Shown: positions 18,648-28,485 of the stretch, piece after piece
How the letters are laid out: each line of letters starts with the position of its first letter
Numbering within the stretch: position 1 is the stretch's first letter
Assembly: GCF_026627925.1 (NCBI RefSeq)
Contig: NZ_JAPNLE010000007.1
Coordinates: 186,001-250,000 of the forward strand
Source: Cupriavidus sp. D39
Lineage (GTDB): Bacteria; Pseudomonadota; Gammaproteobacteria; Burkholderiales; Burkholderiaceae
Reading direction: 5' to 3'
Length of the DNA stretch: 64,000 bases
Made by a program: the position numbers and the translations under genes
Notes under the pieces: model-generated
Database searches by the model: none
Told to the model about the DNA's origin: nothing
Seen by the model: the letters and a program-made list of their open reading frames with translations, nothing else

Positions 18648-18720
18648 AAGGGCCGGGGAGAGGGCGGGCGCTAATCGGCGCTAGCGCACCCCGCAAGCCA
18701 CGTTGAAGCCCGATGCCCCC

Positions 18721-19068
18721 TTACTGCTTGATGAAGTACCGCACGAACAGCCTGCCTTCTTCAAACCGGTACAGTTCAATTGTCACAATGGCGCGATCGG
18801 TGCCTTTGATGACGTTGCGGATATGGCAGGCAGCCTCGTTTCCATTGATGATCTTCATCACTGGCTCCACAAGGATCTTCGCCTGCTGCCGCTCCCACAT
18901 CTGTTCCAGTACCGGCCAGCCGTCCTGCGGCGAGCGGCCGACGTATTCGATGCTGAGGCCCGCTGAAGCGACACGCTGGTAATCCTCTAGGAATGCCTGT
19001 TTGTCGCCTGCGTTCCAGTGCGCGGTCTGGTCGCGAAGGAAGGTTTCGATGCGTTCGGTTTCGGTCAT
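18721..19068 (-). CDS. NTF2/SnoaL-like small protein
   Basis: The 115-residue protein opens METERIETFLRDQTAHWN-like (start MTETERIE) and has the pattern of a SnoaL/NTF2 cone fold: WNAGDKQAFLEDYQRV, then a central strand-rich part ending ELYRFEEGRLFVRYFIKQ. Members act as isomerases, dehydratases or accessory subunits. The start at 19068 is chosen because upstream residues would run into the preceding gene. It is third in the operon after the P450 and the uncharacterised 343-residue protein. Confidence 0.7.
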   Translation of the reverse strand: MTETERIETFLRDQTAHWNAGDKQAFLEDYQRVASAGLSIEYVGRSPQDGWPVLEQMWERQQAKILVEPVMKIINGNEAACHIRNVIKGTDRAIVTIELYRFEEGRLFVRYFIKQ

Positions 19069-19084
19069 GCTGATGGTCTCGCTG

Positions 19085-20116
19085 TCAGAGGTCGGCGCCG
19101 CGCACATTGCGCGCGGTGCCGTTGCGCCGGTCGGATTCGCCCCAGCCCAGCCAGCGGTCCGGCTCGCGGGTGTCGCCGACGCGCCGCCAGCGGCCTTCCT
19201 GCTGCGCCGTGACCGGGAAGCCGCCTACAAAGTCGATCATTTCCCCTTTGGGGCAGGGCAGGTATTCCCATTCCTCCTTGCCGTCGAGCACGATGCGCGC
19301 GCTCTCCACGAAGTAGCTGCCTTCCTTGTGCCTGACGCTTCCTTCGATGTCGGTTGTGGTGCGGATCTCGCCCTTGTCGTTCTGGAAGATGGCGTAGCCC
19401 AGGTTGTCGTGTCCCACCATGAAGGAGCCTACGTCCCAGCTGCCGTCCTTGTAGACGGTGGCGAACGACCACCAGATCACATGCATCTTGTTGTTGACGA
19501 CCAGGTCCTTCTTGAAATGGATGGCGCCGCCTTCGGCCATGTAGGCCTGGTCGAAGGCCATCAGGCCCTTCACGCGCCGGCCTTCGCAGGTGCCGGCGAT
19601 GTCGTAGATCTGGGAAACATAGAACGTTCCCCATTCCGGGCCGGGCAGATACCACTGCATGCCCTGGCCCAGCAGTGGGCCGCCGAGTTCGAACAGGCCG
19701 TCTTCTTTCCAGCTCAGGCACTCCCCGGATACCGTGAGCAGCCAGGGGGCGCCGGTTTCGCCTTCCAGGCTGGACCAGCACGCCGTGTCGCCTTCGAGCC
19801 AGCGCTTGGGAAACAGCGTCATGGCGCGCGGCTCGATGCGCGACTTGTCGATGCGCAGGTGCTCGCCGTCCACACAGGTGGACAGGTAGATGAACTTGGT
19901 GGGGTTAGGCGTGCTGCCAGGTTCGTTGACGGCGCGTACGAAGGCGTAGATCTCGCCCTCTTCGTCGCGCACGCAGCCAAAGGGCATGCCCTTGGTGGGC
20001 TTGAGCCCAAAGAACCCGCGCAGGTCGTGCAGGGCGCGGCCGCTGACCTTGTGCGGGCCGACCAGGGTCTGGTAAGCGAAGTCCCCGCGTTCGGGGAGTG
20101 TCGTAGGATGCTTCAT
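19085..20116 (-). CDS. Uncharacterised 343-residue protein in a P450 operon
   Basis: No family is firmly recognised. The protein is soluble (no signal peptide or membrane helix), rich in Trp, Gly and acidic residues, and patterned as many short beta strands (for example WYLPGPEWGTFYVSQIYDI and KMHVIWWSFATVYKDGSWD). A lipocalin-like CrtC/AttH-type beta-barrel is a possible guess. It lies between a P450 and an SnoaL-like gene, with gaps of 57 and 16 bp, so it probably acts on or binds the same hydrophobic substrate. Confidence 0.6.
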   Translation of the reverse strand: MKHPTTLPERGDFAYQTLVGPHKVSGRALHDLRGFFGLKPTKGMPFGCVRDEEGEIYAFVRAVNEPGSTPNPTKFIYLSTCVDGEHLRIDKSRIEPRAMTLFPKRWLEGDTACWSSLEGETGAPWLLTVSGECLSWKEDGLFELGGPLLGQGMQWYLPGPEWGTFYVSQIYDIAGTCEGRRVKGLMAFDQAYMAEGGAIHFKKDLVVNNKMHVIWWSFATVYKDGSWDVGSFMVGHDNLGYAIFQNDKGEIRTTTDIEGSVRHKEGSYFVESARIVLDGKEEWEYLPCPKGEMIDFVGGFPVTAQQEGRWRRVGDTREPDRWLGWGESDRRNGTARNVRGADL

Positions 20117-20173
20117 GGCGAGTGGGGTATCCGTGGGTTTTTCCGAGGCAGGCGGGATAGGCGCATGCCCTGT

Positions 20174-21457
20174 TCAGTCCCAGATCACCGGCACCGACTT
20201 GGCGCCGCGCAACTGCGCACCGGTAATGCGCGGTGCGGCTTTGGACGGATCCAGGCGAATGTTCGGGAACAGGTCGAGGATGGCGTTGATCGCGCATTGC
20301 ATCTCGACCTTGGCGAAAAACTGGCCTATGCACATGTGGGTGCCGAAGCCAAAGCCGAAGGATGGCTTGGGCTTGCGGTCGATATCGAAGGTATCGGGCT
20401 GGTCGAACGCCTCTTCGTCGCGGTTCGCGGAAACCACCATGCACTGGACCAGCGCGCCCTTGGCCACCTTGACGCCGGCAATCTCCACGTCGCGCGCGGC
20501 CTGGCGCACTTTGAAGGTGGCAACGGGCTCGAAGCGCACTGCCTCGTCGATGACCTTGGAGATCAGGCTGCGGTCCTTGCGCACGCGTTCCACCAGTTCC
20601 GGGCGTTCAAGCAGCAGTGTCATGACCGAGCTGAAAGTGCGGGTGGTGGTTTCGCCCGCGGCCGGCAGCAGGGAACGAACGAAGGTGGTGACCTCGTGGT
20701 CGTCGAGCTTGTGGCCCTCGTACTCGGCACGCATGAGGCGGCTGATGAGGTCGTCCCCGTCGGCGCCTTCGGCGCGGCGCCGTACGACGACTTCCTTGAC
20801 CGCATCGTAGAGGCTCTTTACCGCAGCCGCCGAGATCGGGCCAAAGATTTTGATCTTCTCGGGATCGACCTGGTTACCCGCCACCATGGACAGCGCCCAG
20901 GTGGCGTACTGGTTGAACCTGGCGGGGTCGTCGGTCGGAAAGCCCATCAGGGCATACATCGCGCGTATCGGGAAGTACAGGCCGAAATCCATTAGGTCCG
21001 CCTTCTTCTGCGGCACCAGGGGTTCAAGGAAGTCCTTCCGGATCAGGCGATCAATCTCGGGACGCCAGCGGTTCACGGTCTCGGGCATGAACACCGGCTG
21101 CAGCAGGCCGCGGGCGCGGCGGTGCGCGTCCCCGTCCATCGCCAGAATGATGAGGCCATCGAAGAATGCCCCGAAGCCTTCGGCGATAAAGCCATTGGTG
21201 AAGGTGGCCGCATCCCGCATCACCGCCATCACGTCCCGATATTTGAACAAGGTCAGCGCGCACTTGGCGGCTTTTGCGCCGGCGTTGGTCGGGACGCCCA
21301 GATGCGTCGCGACAAAGTCGCCCTCCATCACCGGGTTGTTGTGACGCATCTCGCGGCACAGGGTCTGGAGATTCAGGTCGGGGCCGCGGAAGGTGTCCGA
21401 GACGGCGTGGTAAGCGGCCTCGAGATCAAGCACGGGAGCCTCAAGTGGTGCATTCAT
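20174..21457 (-). CDS. Cytochrome P450
   Basis: The 427-residue soluble bacterial P450 has the I-helix oxygen-activation motif AAGETTT (266-272), E305-X2-R308 in the K helix and the haem loop FGFGFGTHMCIGQF with Cys376. It needs a ferredoxin; two candidates occur in this window (33011 and 39645). It is closely related along its whole length to the second P450 at 31678 (shared FIAEG.GAFFDGL, MDGDAHRRAR.LLQPVFMPE). The expected reaction is hydroxylation of a hydrophobic ring or side chain. Confidence 0.94.
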   Translation of the reverse strand: MNAPLEAPVLDLEAAYHAVSDTFRGPDLNLQTLCREMRHNNPVMEGDFVATHLGVPTNAGAKAAKCALTLFKYRDVMAVMRDAATFTNGFIAEGFGAFFDGLIILAMDGDAHRRARGLLQPVFMPETVNRWRPEIDRLIRKDFLEPLVPQKKADLMDFGLYFPIRAMYALMGFPTDDPARFNQYATWALSMVAGNQVDPEKIKIFGPISAAAVKSLYDAVKEVVVRRRAEGADGDDLISRLMRAEYEGHKLDDHEVTTFVRSLLPAAGETTTRTFSSVMTLLLERPELVERVRKDRSLISKVIDEAVRFEPVATFKVRQAARDVEIAGVKVAKGALVQCMVVSANRDEEAFDQPDTFDIDRKPKPSFGFGFGTHMCIGQFFAKVEMQCAINAILDLFPNIRLDPSKAAPRITGAQLRGAKSVPVIWD

Positions 21458-21552
21458 ACTGTGTCTCCTTCATGAGCCCTGGTGGGCATCCTGAGTTGAT
21501 TGTGTCAAGCTGATTTGCATCGTAGCGAGATGTCGCGCCGAAGTCCGCAGGC

Positions 21553-22863
21553 TTAGTTTGACGCGCCGTCAAACGCGGGAGCAAACGTCGGATAGCGGCC
21601 GAGCGTTAGCAGCAGCAATGGGCCGACTGCGAAGCAGATCACGGCATAGGCCAGCAGCCCGTCATAGGAGCCGCTGAGCTTGTAGAGGGCACCCACCAGC
21701 AACGGTGTCAGCGATGCGCCAATGGTGATGAGGCCGGTATGCGCGCCGAACAGCCGGCTGTACTCCCGCATGCCGAAGTACTTGGCAATCAGGAAGGATG
21801 CAACGTCGTACTCCGCCCCCGCGCCCACGCCGATCATGGTCACGGCCAGCAGCAAGATCACGTGATCGTGGCTGCCATAAGCCAGGATCAGGCAGCCCGC
21901 GCCTGGCAGGAGCAATGCCAGCGCCGCGATGCCCGGCGCCCATACCCGGTCCGCAAGGTAGCCCACCACAATACGCCCGACAATCAGCGAGACGCCGAAG
22001 CCGCCAAAGATCTGGCTGGCCTCGCCCGCCGTGAGGCCCTTGTCGCGCATCACCGGGATCGTGTTGGTGACCATGGCCACCACGCCGGAAACCGCAAGCA
22101 CGAGCGCGATATTGCAGCGCCAGAACTTGCCCGAACGCAGCCCCTGGTGAAAGGTCACACCGGGCTCGGTGCCCGTGCCGTTTGCCGCGGGCCCCGTGCG
22201 GGTAAAGGTGGCTCCTGCCGGCGCTTGCATCCACATCAGCATCAGGGGTAGCGTCAGCAGAAGCAGGATCGCCGCCATGGCAAGAAAGCCGGCGCGCCAG
22301 TCCCAGCGCGTGACGCTTCACGTCACCAGGGCCGGCAGCACGGCCGCGGCAATGCCGGAGCCGCACAGCGTGATGGCCAGCGCCAGGCCGCGATTGCGGT
22401 CAAACCAGCTATTCACCAGTTGCATCCAGGTCAGGTGCAAGGTGCCCAGCCCCAGAATGCCCAGGCAAGCGAAGCCGAGATACAGCGCCCAGATCGAGCC
22501 GCGCAGGCAGGTCATGCCCATGAACCCCGCCGCCAGCGCCAGCACCGACAGCGTGGCGACGATGCGCGCGCCGTGGCGAAGAATCAGCCAGCCGGCCAGT
22601 TGCGCGGCGATGACGGTGCCGCCGAACATGAAGCTCATCGCCGCCTGCAGCGCCGAGCGCTCCCAGCTGAAGGCTTCTTGCAGGGGCACGACCATCGCAC
22701 CATAGCCATACAGCAGCAACGCGGCGACGCCGGTGCCATTGCCGACCAGCGCGACGCACAAGGCACGCCAGCCGAGCTTGAACTCTCGCAGGTCGAGGGC
22801 GGAAGGCAAGGGCGGCGATGTCGCCGGGGATGCGGGCGCGGAAGGCGGCTGCACTGTGGTCAT
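21553..22863 (-). pseudogene. MFS transporter with in-frame stop
   Basis: A 12-helix major-facilitator protein resembling monocarboxylate/oxalate-type transporters is read in one continuous frame from 22863 (alternative start 22875) to 21553, except for a TGA at 22318-22320. Helices continue normally on both sides (AVLPALVT, stop, SVTRWDWRAGFLAM). A Trp codon TGG changed to TGA would explain it. It is divergent from an AraC regulator with an ACAC-N11-GTGT dyad between them. A single-base call error is possible. Confidence 0.82.
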
Positions 22864-22937
22864 GCTGGGCTCCATTCGTATGTGCCCCGGCGCGCCTGCG
22901 GCAGGTCCCGGGGTTCGTTGATTCCGTCGGATATTAG

Positions 22938-22956
22938 ACACTAATCAATATTGTGT
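22938..22956. promoter_or_regulatory. ACAC-N11-GTGT dyad between MFS and AraC genes
   Basis: ACAC (22938-22941), TAATCAATATT and GTGT (22953-22956) sit in the divergent gap, 75 bp from the MFS start and 57 bp from the AraC start. The central part TAAT/ATATT is also partly symmetric. The AraC protein or another regulator of this region could bind it. Confidence 0.5.
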
Positions 22957-23012
22957 GTATTATTTTGGGGATATTAAGGGTATCTCCGCACGTGCCTTCA
23001 TCGGCCTTACCC

Positions 23013-24020
23013 ATGGACCAACATGTCTCGAACGCTTCGCGCAGCGTGAACGCCACGGGGTTCGCCGGCGTCCCTGCCTCGGACCTCTATACGGTGGCGG
23101 GCGGCGAATTCATCCGGCGCCAGCGCATGCCTGCGCCGCGCCTGTCTGTGGATGCGCATATCTGCACGCCCAGTCTGGAGGTCAACGTCCGCACGCTCAC
23201 ACTGGATGAACCGCTGGATGCGGTGTTCCGGCCTTCGATGAGCTATATGGATCTGTGCCTGAGCGGACGTTCCGGCGCGGATTGCGGCGCGTTCCGTGGC
23301 GGCGAAGAAGCGCAAACGGCCTTCGCCACGCTGGGTGACAGCGTATTGGTGCCGGCCGGCCAGACGTTCCATGTCCGCTGCGGCCCGATGGACCGGCGCG
23401 TGGTTTGCTGCATGTTCGACGCCGCATGGCTCGACGGCCTGCGTGACTGGCAATGGAGCAATGGCGAACTGGCGCTGTGCCGCGACCTGCGCATCCCTCC
23501 GGTACGCGAAGCGATGCTGCAACTGGCACGCGAGGCGCTTGCGCCGGGGTTCGGCAGCGACGTGCTGGCCGAGTCGCTGGTGCTCTCGATGCTGGTGCAC
23601 GTTGCACGCCATTTCAGGGGCTTCGAGGATTCGCTCAAGCTCGGCGGCAGCCGGCTGGCGCCATGGCAGTTGCGCCTGATCCGCGAGCGGGTGGAGGCGG
23701 CCAGCGGCCCCTCGCCAAGCATTGCAGAGCTTGCTCTCGCGTGCCGCATCAGCCCGCGCCATCTCGCACGCACATTCAAGAACAGTACGGGCAGCACGCT
23801 GGGCGCCTTTATGGCGGACGCCCGCATCCGCCAGGCTAAGGCGCTCCTGTCGCGGCGCGGGGTGATGATCAAGGCCGTGGCCTTCGAGTGCGGGTTCCAG
23901 AGCCCGGCCGCGTTTGGCGCAGCGTTCCGCAAGGTCACGGGGCGCAGCCCGCGCGAGTACCGGCTGGACGCACTCGGCCTGCAGGCCGCTCCAGCGCACG
24001 AGATGTCCGTCCAGCGATAG
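23013..24020 (+). CDS. AraC-family transcriptional regulator
   Basis: The 335-residue protein has an N-terminal sensing domain of the AraC_binding_2 type and a C-terminal double HTH (about 225-325) with SIAELALACRISPRHLARTF and VAFECGFQSPAAFGAAFRKV. The start at 23013 is chosen over an upstream 22955 codon, which would overlap the operator-like dyad. It is divergent from the MFS gene and followed 124 bp later by the LuxE-like gene. A GCAC-N11-GTGC dyad lies just before that gene (24085-24103), so it may control both directions. Confidence 0.9.
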   Translation: MDQHVSNASRSVNATGFAGVPASDLYTVAGGEFIRRQRMPAPRLSVDAHICTPSLEVNVRTLTLDEPLDAVFRPSMSYMDLCLSGRSGADCGAFRGGEEAQTAFATLGDSVLVPAGQTFHVRCGPMDRRVVCCMFDAAWLDGLRDWQWSNGELALCRDLRIPPVREAMLQLAREALAPGFGSDVLAESLVLSMLVHVARHFRGFEDSLKLGGSRLAPWQLRLIRERVEAASGPSPSIAELALACRISPRHLARTFKNSTGSTLGAFMADARIRQAKALLSRRGVMIKAVAFECGFQSPAAFGAAFRKVTGRSPREYRLDALGLQAAPAHEMSVQR

Positions 24021-24144
24021 TTTGACTGGACAGAGAAACCGGTTCTGCTTCTGTTCAAGTCATGGCTTTCATAGGATTAGGCACGCACCGAAAAACAGAG
24101 TGCGCTTCGCTACGGCGACCCGCCATTCCACCTCTGGAGACACC

Positions 24145-25564
24145 ATGACCGACCTGTATGCCAGGTTGCTGGACGAGCCCACGGCGCTCATCGGCGCCTG
24201 CTATGACGAGGCTTTCCGCCTTACGCCGGACCAGATCCGGGACATCCAGCTCAACGGCGTGCGCAAGCGTTTTGCCGAAATGCGCGGCAAGATCCCCGTG
24301 CTCGACAAGCTGGCCACGGAGCAGGGCATCGACGAGATCCGCAGCATTGACGACGTCGCGCCGCTGCTGTTCGCGCACACGGTGTACAAGTCCTACCCGA
24401 TGTCCTATCTGGAACGCGGCCAGTTCGATAAGCTCACGCGCTGGCTCAACGGCCTGACCACCCAGGACCTGAGCCAGGTCGATGCCACGGGCGTCAAGCT
24501 GATCGACGACTGGGTGGACCTGCTGGATGCCAAGACCAGCCTGCGCGTGTTCCATACCTCGGGCACTACCGGCAAGCTATCTTTCCTGCCGCGCACCGAC
24601 AAGGAATGGCGCCAGAACATCGAGCTTTCGGCCAATCGCATCCGCGACTGGCGCGGTCCCGGCACCGGCCCCGATCTCATCAAGAACAAGCGGCCGCTGA
24701 TTGCGCCGACTTACCGCAAGGGCGCCAGCGCGGCGGCGCGGGGCAGCGGCTACCAGGTGGAGATGTACGCCGGCGGTGAGGACAATGCGCTTTTCATGTA
24801 CCCGGACTCTCGCTTCTCGGCCGACGTTGCCTCCCTCTCCGGCCGATTGGCCGCAGCCGAGGCGCAGGGTGAACTGGGCACGCTGCAGATCTCCGACACG
24901 CTGCTGGCCAAGCGCGATGAGCTGGTGCGCGTGGAGCGCGAACGCCCGCAGCAGCTGAAGACGTTTTTCTCCGACGCGATCCGGCGCTTTGGTGGTAAGG
25001 ACGTGTATATCGGCGCGGTCTGGACCATCCTTTACGACACCGCGGCCGAGGGCCTGGCGCAGGGCGCGCGCAGCGTGTTCGGCCCGGGCAGCGTGCTGCA
25101 CACCGGTGGTGGCAAGAAGGGCAAGAACATGCCCGACAACTGGCGCGAACAACTGGTGGAGTTTCTCGGCTTCCACAAGCTTCTACGAGTTCTACGGTTG
25201 CAGCGAGCAGATCGGCTTCAGCATGCGCTGCGAACACGGGCACTATCACGTCCCCCCGACCACCATCCCGTTCCTGCTCGACCCGGCCACCGGCAAGCCG
25301 CTGCCGCGCAAGGACGGCCTGACCGGGCGCTTTGCCTCGCTGGACCTGCTGACCAGCACCTACTGGGCCGGCCTGGTGACGGGCGATGAGATCACCATGC
25401 ACGGCTTCGAGAAGCCTTGCGCCTGTGGGCGCACCGGGGCCTACCTGCTGCCGGATATCCGCCGCTACAGCGAGAAGGAGGGCGGCGACGACAAGGTGAT
25501 CTGCGCCGGCGCCCCCGCCGCGCATGATCAGGCCCTGAGCTTCCTGAACGAACTGTCGGAGTGA
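24145..25564 (+). pseudogene. LuxE/PaaK-like acyl-protein synthetase, frameshifted
   Basis: An adenylate-forming enzyme related to LuxE has the ATP motif FHTSGTTGKLSFLPRT. LuxE-type proteins activate a carboxylic acid as acyl-AMP and pass it to a reductase. The frame changes at about 25177-25178: removing one A from CACAAGC joins FLGFH to SFYEFYGCSEQ and gives about 472 residues. The second part ends with a Cys-rich CACGRTGAYL segment and SFLNELSE. The LuxC-like reductase follows 7 bp after the stop. Together they could reduce a carboxylate to an aldehyde. Bioluminescence is not implied, as no luxAB is present. Confidence 0.85.
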
Positions 25565-25571
25565 GACTGCA

Positions 25572-27025
25572 ATGACTACCTACCAAGTCCCGCTGATCAT
25601 CCGCGGCAAGGTGATCGAGGGTGACGAACTGACCTTTGGCGGCCGCCGTGGCGGCGTGTCGTTCACCGCGCCGGATGTCGGCAAATACGCCGACGAGCTG
25701 ACGCTGCGCGCGCCGTCGATGATGGCCGACCTGTACACGCTGAGCCTGGACCAGATCGTCGACTATCTGGTCGAACTGGGGCAGCACCTCAACTTCTCGG
25801 ACAACCGGCACCTGCAAGAAGCGTTTGCGCTGTCGTGCGCCACCTCGGGCCTGTCGGAGAGCATTCTGCGCTTCCACTACACGCGCATGCCACGCCTGTT
25901 CCACCGGGAGGAGCTTTACAACATCGTCGCGCGCTCGGTTGGCGCGGACTACCTGGAAGGCTGGGTGGAGCAGCCGGGCGCGCTGATCCCGGGCATCACG
26001 GCCCGGACCCGCGCCTTCGGCGCGCGCTGCGTGCATGTGATCGCTGGCAATGCGCCGGTGGTGGCCGTGCTGACCGTGATCCGCAATGCGCTGACGCGCT
26101 CCGATGCCATCATCAAGGCGCCTTCCAACGATCCGCTGACGTCGATGGCGATCGCGCGCACGATGATCGACATGGCGCCGGACCATCCGCTGACGCGCCA
26201 CCTGAGCGTGGCTTACTGGAAGGGCGGCAATGAGCAGGTGGAGCAGCGCATCTACGACCCGCGCAAGGTCGAGAAGCTGATCGCTTGGGGTGGCTTCGAT
26301 TCGGTCAAGCACATCACCCGATACCTGCAGCCCGGCCTGGACCTGATCACGCTGGATCCCAAGCTTAGCGGCACCATCATCGGCAAGGAGGCGTTCGAGG
26401 ATGACGCCACGCTGGCCAGCGTGGCCCGGCGCCTGGCGCTGGATGTCGGCGCGCAGAACCAGGAAGCCTGCGTCAGCGCGCGGGTGGTCTACGTGCAATC
26501 CGGCACGGACGCGGCGGGCCTGGCGCGCTGCGAAGCGCTGGCACGCCTGGCCTTCGAGGCGCTGCAGACGCTGCCCGATACGCTGTCGACCCCGCACAAG
26601 GCGTTCGATCCCGCGCTCAAGGAGGAGATCGACGGCATCCGCATGATCGACGAGGACTACACAGTCTTCGGCGGCAAGCGCAACGAGGGCGCGATGATCG
26701 TGTCCAGGGACGGCGCGCCGGTGAGCTTCTCGCGCATCCTGGGCTGCCGCGTCGGCAACCTGGTGCCGATCGACGAGATCGATACCGCGGTGCGCTCGGT
26801 CAACGCCTATACGCAGACCATCGGCGTTTTTCCGGAATCCCTGAAAGTGGCGATGCGAGACAAGCTGGCCTTCCAGGGGCGCAGCGGCTTGTGTCGCTGG
26901 GGGCCGCAGCCACGCTGCAGCACAACCTGGACCGACAGGACGCGATCGAACCGATCCGCCGCATGGTCAAGTGGGTGACGGAAGAGGCAGGCGATTCCGC
27001 GTTGATCGAATCGCTGGCGGGCTGA
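25572..27025 (+). pseudogene. LuxC-like acyl-CoA (acyl-thioester) reductase, frameshifted at C-terminus
   Basis: The protein of the LuxC family (484 residues once corrected) has the aldehyde-dehydrogenase-like fold. The probable catalytic Cys is in GAQNQEACVSARVV, and the nucleotide part includes HVIAGNAPVVAVL. The frame is lost in the G-run 26876-26879; one more G restores LAFQGAQRLVSLGAAATLQ and ends with LIESLAG at 27025. LuxC enzymes reduce an acyl group bound to LuxE, CoA or enzyme Cys to the aldehyde with NADPH. The last 45 residues are altered in the uncorrected frame. Confidence 0.88.
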
Positions 27026-27108
27026 ACGCGCGGCCGGTGTCGATGCCGGCCGCAGTTCAGCATCACTCAAAGGCAAAATCGTTTCAAGACAGAAAGGAAG
27101 AGGAGACC

Positions 27109-27837
27109 ATGGACGCAATCGAAGGCAAGGTCGTGATGATCACCGGCGCCAGCAGCGGCATTGGCGAGGCATGTGCGCGCCAGCTCGCCAGGCGCGGCGC
27201 CAGGCTGGTGCTGGGCGCAAGGCGGGAGGACAGGCTGGCGGCGCTGGCCGCCGAACTTGGCGACAACGTGCTGTGGGCCGCCACCGACGTCACCCAGCCG
27301 GCGGCACTGCAGTCGCTGGCCGATGCGGGGCGCAAGCGCTTCGGGCGCATCGATGTGCTGGTCAACAACGCGGGCATCATGCCGGTGTCGCTGATTGCAC
27401 AGGGTTGCGTCGACGACTGGAGCCGCATGATCGATGTCAATATCAAGGGCGTGCTGTATGGCATCCACGCGGTGCTCGGCGGCATGCTGGCGCAGGGGGC
27501 GGGCCATGTCATCAATATCTCGTCCGTGGCGGGCCTGACGGTCGGCCCCGGCGGGGCTGTGTACTCTGGCACCAAGTTCGCCGTGCGCGCGATCAGCGAG
27601 GGGCTGCGCCAGGAATGCGTGGGCAAGGTGCGGGTGACCTCGATCTGCCCGGGGCTGGTGGCGAGCGAGCTGACCGAGAGCATTACCGTGCCGGCGTTCA
27701 AGGCGCGGGCGCAGCAACTCTATGAGGGCGCGATGTCGGCGGATGCGATCGCTGATGCCGTGGTCTATGCGATCTCGCAGCCCGGGCATGTGGCAGTGAA
27801 CGAGATCGTCGTGCGGCCGCTGTCGCAGTCGTTCTGA
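27109..27837 (+). CDS. SDR-family oxidoreductase (intact copy)
   Basis: The 242-residue short-chain dehydrogenase has TGASSGIGEA near the N-terminus, NNAG (LVNNAGIMPV) and the catalytic pair Ser in ISSVAG with Tyr-X3-Lys in VYSGTKFAV. AGAAAGGAAGAGGAGACC precedes the ATG at 27109. It resembles clavaldehyde-dehydrogenase/YdfG-like reductases. It could reduce or oxidise the aldehyde/alcohol made by LuxC. Its 3' two thirds, from base 27337, are exactly repeated at 28486. Confidence 0.9.
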   Translation: MDAIEGKVVMITGASSGIGEACARQLARRGARLVLGARREDRLAALAAELGDNVLWAATDVTQPAALQSLADAGRKRFGRIDVLVNNAGIMPVSLIAQGCVDDWSRMIDVNIKGVLYGIHAVLGGMLAQGAGHVINISSVAGLTVGPGGAVYSGTKFAVRAISEGLRQECVGKVRVTSICPGLVASELTESITVPAFKARAQQLYEGAMSADAIADAVVYAISQPGHVAVNEIVVRPLSQSF

Positions 27838-28317
27838 GCGGAGGGGAGGGAATACGAGAGGGCATGTTTGCGCGGCTTCGGCCTTAGAATGCGGGAGCGG
27901 CGCCGCCGGCCATCGGCTGGCCGGTTGCCCGCCCCCATCTCATCACTCAAGCCATGTGTCCTCCCGGTCCCGATCCCGCGCCAGATGTTGATACGCCCGC
28001 CTCGCCATCCCGCAAGCGCGCCACCATCGGCCGCCTGCTCAAGGAGGCGCGCCAGGCATTCTCTGAAAAAGGGCTGGCCGGCGCGCGCGTGGACGACATC
28101 GCGCGCGCGGCGGGCGTGACCAAGCAGCTCGTCTATCACTACTTCAACAGCAAGGACCAGTTGTTTGCCAGCGTGCTGGATGAGTCGGCGCAGGATGTGC
28201 TGGCGGACCTGCTGGCGCTGGAACTGGATCACCTGCCGCCCACGCAGGCGCTGCGGGTGCTGCTGGAGCATGCCTTTGACCAGTACCGCCACGACCCGAC
28301 CCTAGGCTCGTTGGCGC
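27337..28317 (+). repeat. 981-bp direct repeat, copy 1
   Basis: Bases 27337-28317 are repeated without a visible difference at 28486-29466 (offset 1149). The unit starts inside the SDR gene, covers its 3' end and the intergenic part, and ends inside the TetR gene. A 168-bp unrelated insert (28318-28485) separates the copies. Confidence 0.93.
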
Positions 28318-28355
28318 CGGCAGGGCCGCGCTTTCACGGGCAACAACGCCCTTGA
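27954..28355 (+). pseudogene. TetR-family regulator, 3'-truncated duplicate
   Basis: The first 121 codons equal those of the intact regulator at 29103. They include the HTH (ARVDDIARAAGVTKQLVYHY) and then run into unrelated sequence at 28318, with a stop at 28355. The ligand domain is lost. If translated, it would be a DNA-binding domain without proper effector sensing and could interfere with the intact protein. Confidence 0.88.
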
Positions 28356-28485
28356 TGACGTCGCCATGCGGCTTCCAGGCCGGCGCGGCCCGCAACCCTG
28401 CAGTGGCAGCGGCGCCGGCGCGATGCCCGGCGCTGACCAGCATCGAGGCGCCCAGGAACGCGCAGCCCTTCGAGAGCGCCAAGCC

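Noticed and set aside
18600..18680. CRISPR-like or phage attachment repeat
   Set aside because: Only one hairpin unit of an intergenic C-rich element is present, with no regular spacers and no second copy.
19001..20995. A 664-codon frame opposite the P450 operon
   Set aside because: It lies antisense to three well-supported genes, has low-complexity composition and no family motif. Long antisense frames are common at this GC level.
24145..27025. A bioluminescence operon
   Set aside because: LuxE- and LuxC-like genes are present but no luxA, luxB or luxD is seen, and the neighbours are catabolic.
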